DNA of 5,962 nt from positions 1 through 5,962 of the forward strand of contig CAMDGJ010000174.1 in assembly GCA_945897545.1 (NCBI GenBank), in the 5' to 3' direction. Below, in pieces: positions 4,911 through 5,962 of the stretch. The stretch comes from Flavobacterium psychrophilum. GTDB lineage: Bacteria; Bacteroidota; Bacteroidia; Flavobacteriales; Flavobacteriaceae. Made by a program: the position numbers and the translations under genes. The notes beneath the pieces were generated by a model. The model saw only the letters and a list, made by a program, of their open reading frames with translations. It did no database searches and was not told where the DNA came from. Each line of letters opens with the position of its first letter. Positions within the stretch are counted from its first letter, which is position 1.

Positions 4911-5962
4911 TTATTTGATACTTTTCTTATAGGTATGGTTCACATTTTTTGATTCTAAATCTGATTCAAAACCCGAAATGTAATTTGAATGATTAGAAAA
5001 ATCATTAGAAACCGAACCTGAAAGATTCGAATTAATAATATCAAAAATTATTTTTGGAATGTCTTCCGTTTTGTAATCATAATAAAATTTAGTTTGCGGA
5101 TGTGATGATATTACCCGACTTAATATAATAACAAAATTATTATTACTCGCTAGTCGTGCTCTTCCAACAGCCTGCTCTTGAGCATTTTCTAACCAACTCA
5201 AGTGTATCTCTTGCAGAATTTCATCAGCGTAAGTTCGAATCATGAATTCGTGGTTATTTCGAACTACCAATCTATTATCGCAATTTGTCGAAGAAAATAG
5301 CATACCGAGTGAATCTGCCCATATGGGAACATTGTAATCATCAATGAAATTTGAGCTGATTATTAGTAGATTATCGTTTACAAAAGAATTTGTACCTGAT
5401 GTGTTTTGAAAGTTCCCATCCAACCGTAAGTGGGTTTTCAAAGCTTCAGATTCAACACCTATAACCTTTGTATCCCCTATATCTTTTGAAATTTCATCCA
5501 AAATTTTTGTGGTATTTGGATACTCTAAAGTCATTTTTGAAAATGATTTATTGGGTAATTGGTAAAGTTTTCCTATAAATTCAACTTCCCCAAAATAAAT
5601 CATATCTAAATCTTCAAAAATTATCTTAAGCCTCATGTCAGGAGTAGCTGATAGTATTAATATATCGTCAAAATTTGGGATTCTGAGTTCCACTACCACT
5701 AGCTTAAATGGTCTATCTTCTTTATACACTATATATATTTCATTAGATTTCAATAGCCTTCCTAAATGGTTCAATGATAACTCACTGATATAAAACTCAT
5801 CTTTGTAATCAAAACTTATAGGATTTTTTATTTTAGCTAATTGATTTTCAGTTGGTTCATAATTATTTACTTTTTCAATAATTGTCTCAGAATAACTTTT
5901 TAATCTTTCGCTACTTGCTGTAAATGCTTTTAAAGAGTCGAGAGTAACCTCATAAAGCTTTT
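4911..5962 (-). CDS. SF2-type helicase-like protein, C-terminal part (runs off right edge)
   Basis: The frame ending at TAA 4911-4913 stays open to the window edge, giving at least 349 residues. The codon at 5772-5774, which looks like a start, is TTG inside the frame, and coding sequence continues 62 codons upstream (ending ...FYISELSLNHLGRLLK). Visible helicase signs are ILILSATPD at fragment residues 100-108, matching motif III (SAT) of superfamily 2; GTNSF followed by the hydrophobic strand NLLIISS (about 189-202), in the place of a motif V-like region; and QAVGRAR (263-269), matching motif VI with its arginine finger. The Walker A and DEAD/DEAH boxes would lie beyond the edge. A Ser/Asn-rich tail of about 80 residues follows motif VI. 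Such proteins use ATP to move along or unwind nucleic acid. The exact subfamily is not clear; plasmid, phage or ICE helicases and defence helicases share this motif style. It is the only apparently cytoplasmic protein in the window. Confidence 0.78.
   Translation of the reverse strand, partial: KLYEVTLDSLKAFTASSERLKSYSETIIEKVNNYEPTENQLAKIKNPISFDYKDEFYISELSLNHLGRLLKSNEIYIVYKEDRPFKLVVVELRIPNFDDILILSATPDMRLKIIFEDLDMIYFGEVEFIGKLYQLPNKSFSKMTLEYPNTTKILDEISKDIGDTKVIGVESEALKTHLRLDGNFQNTSGTNSFVNDNLLIISSNFIDDYNVPIWADSLGMLFSSTNCDNRLVVRNNHEFMIRTYADEILQEIHLSWLENAQEQAVGRARLASNNNFVIILSRVISSHPQTKFYYDYKTEDIPKIIFDIINSNLSGSVSNDFSNHSNYISGFESDLESKNVNHTYKKSIK

Overview
The window is strongly AT-rich, and every gene I can support lies on the minus strand. 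It most likely comes from a Bacteroidota genome (Cytophagia/Flavobacteriia-like). Four things point there: lipoproteins whose lipobox cysteine is followed by Gly-rich, acidic residues (SCGGEG, SCGEGG); a FISUMP (Fib_succ_major) domain protein; start codons without a clear Shine-Dalgarno sequence; and a promoter matching the Bacteroidota -33/-7 pattern (TTG-type box, 19-nt spacer, TATTTTTG).

Right to left (5'->3' on the minus strand), the layout is as follows. (a) 4911-5962 holds the C-terminal part of an SF2-type helicase-like protein that runs off the right edge; its frame stays open to the end of the window. (b) 4375-4910 is a gap with a C/G-rich hairpin repeat, a roughly 120-nt extra segment, and copy B of a 180-nt intergenic module with a perfect 16-bp palindrome. 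(c) 3976-4374 encodes a small membrane-anchored protein of unknown function. (d) 2834-3865 encodes a membrane-anchored FISUMP-domain protein. (e) 2418-2833 is a second gap with the same kind of hairpin, copy A of the intergenic module and a good promoter. (f) 2079-2417 and 1567-2094 are two tandem, overlapping or nearly touching small lipoprotein genes. (g) 645-1448 encodes a six-TM protein whose soluble linker has a hexapeptide period. (h) 60-644 is a gap with a terminator-like hairpin, the third C/G-rich hairpin and an 8-bp hairpin. (i) 1-59 is the start of a secreted protein with a clear signal peptide, cut by the left edge.

Apart from the helicase, the products are all envelope proteins: two lipoproteins, three membrane-anchored proteins and one exported protein. 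I cannot assign a shared pathway. The most distinctive signal is not in the genes. The block helicase / hairpin / module B / genes is repeated as genes / hairpin / module A / genes. The two modules align without a gap at a constant offset of 1949 nt, and conserved blocks alternate with diverged ones. This looks like an old duplicated regulatory or repeat-element unit rather than neutral spacer. No CRISPR array, tRNA, rRNA, transposase or integrase was seen.
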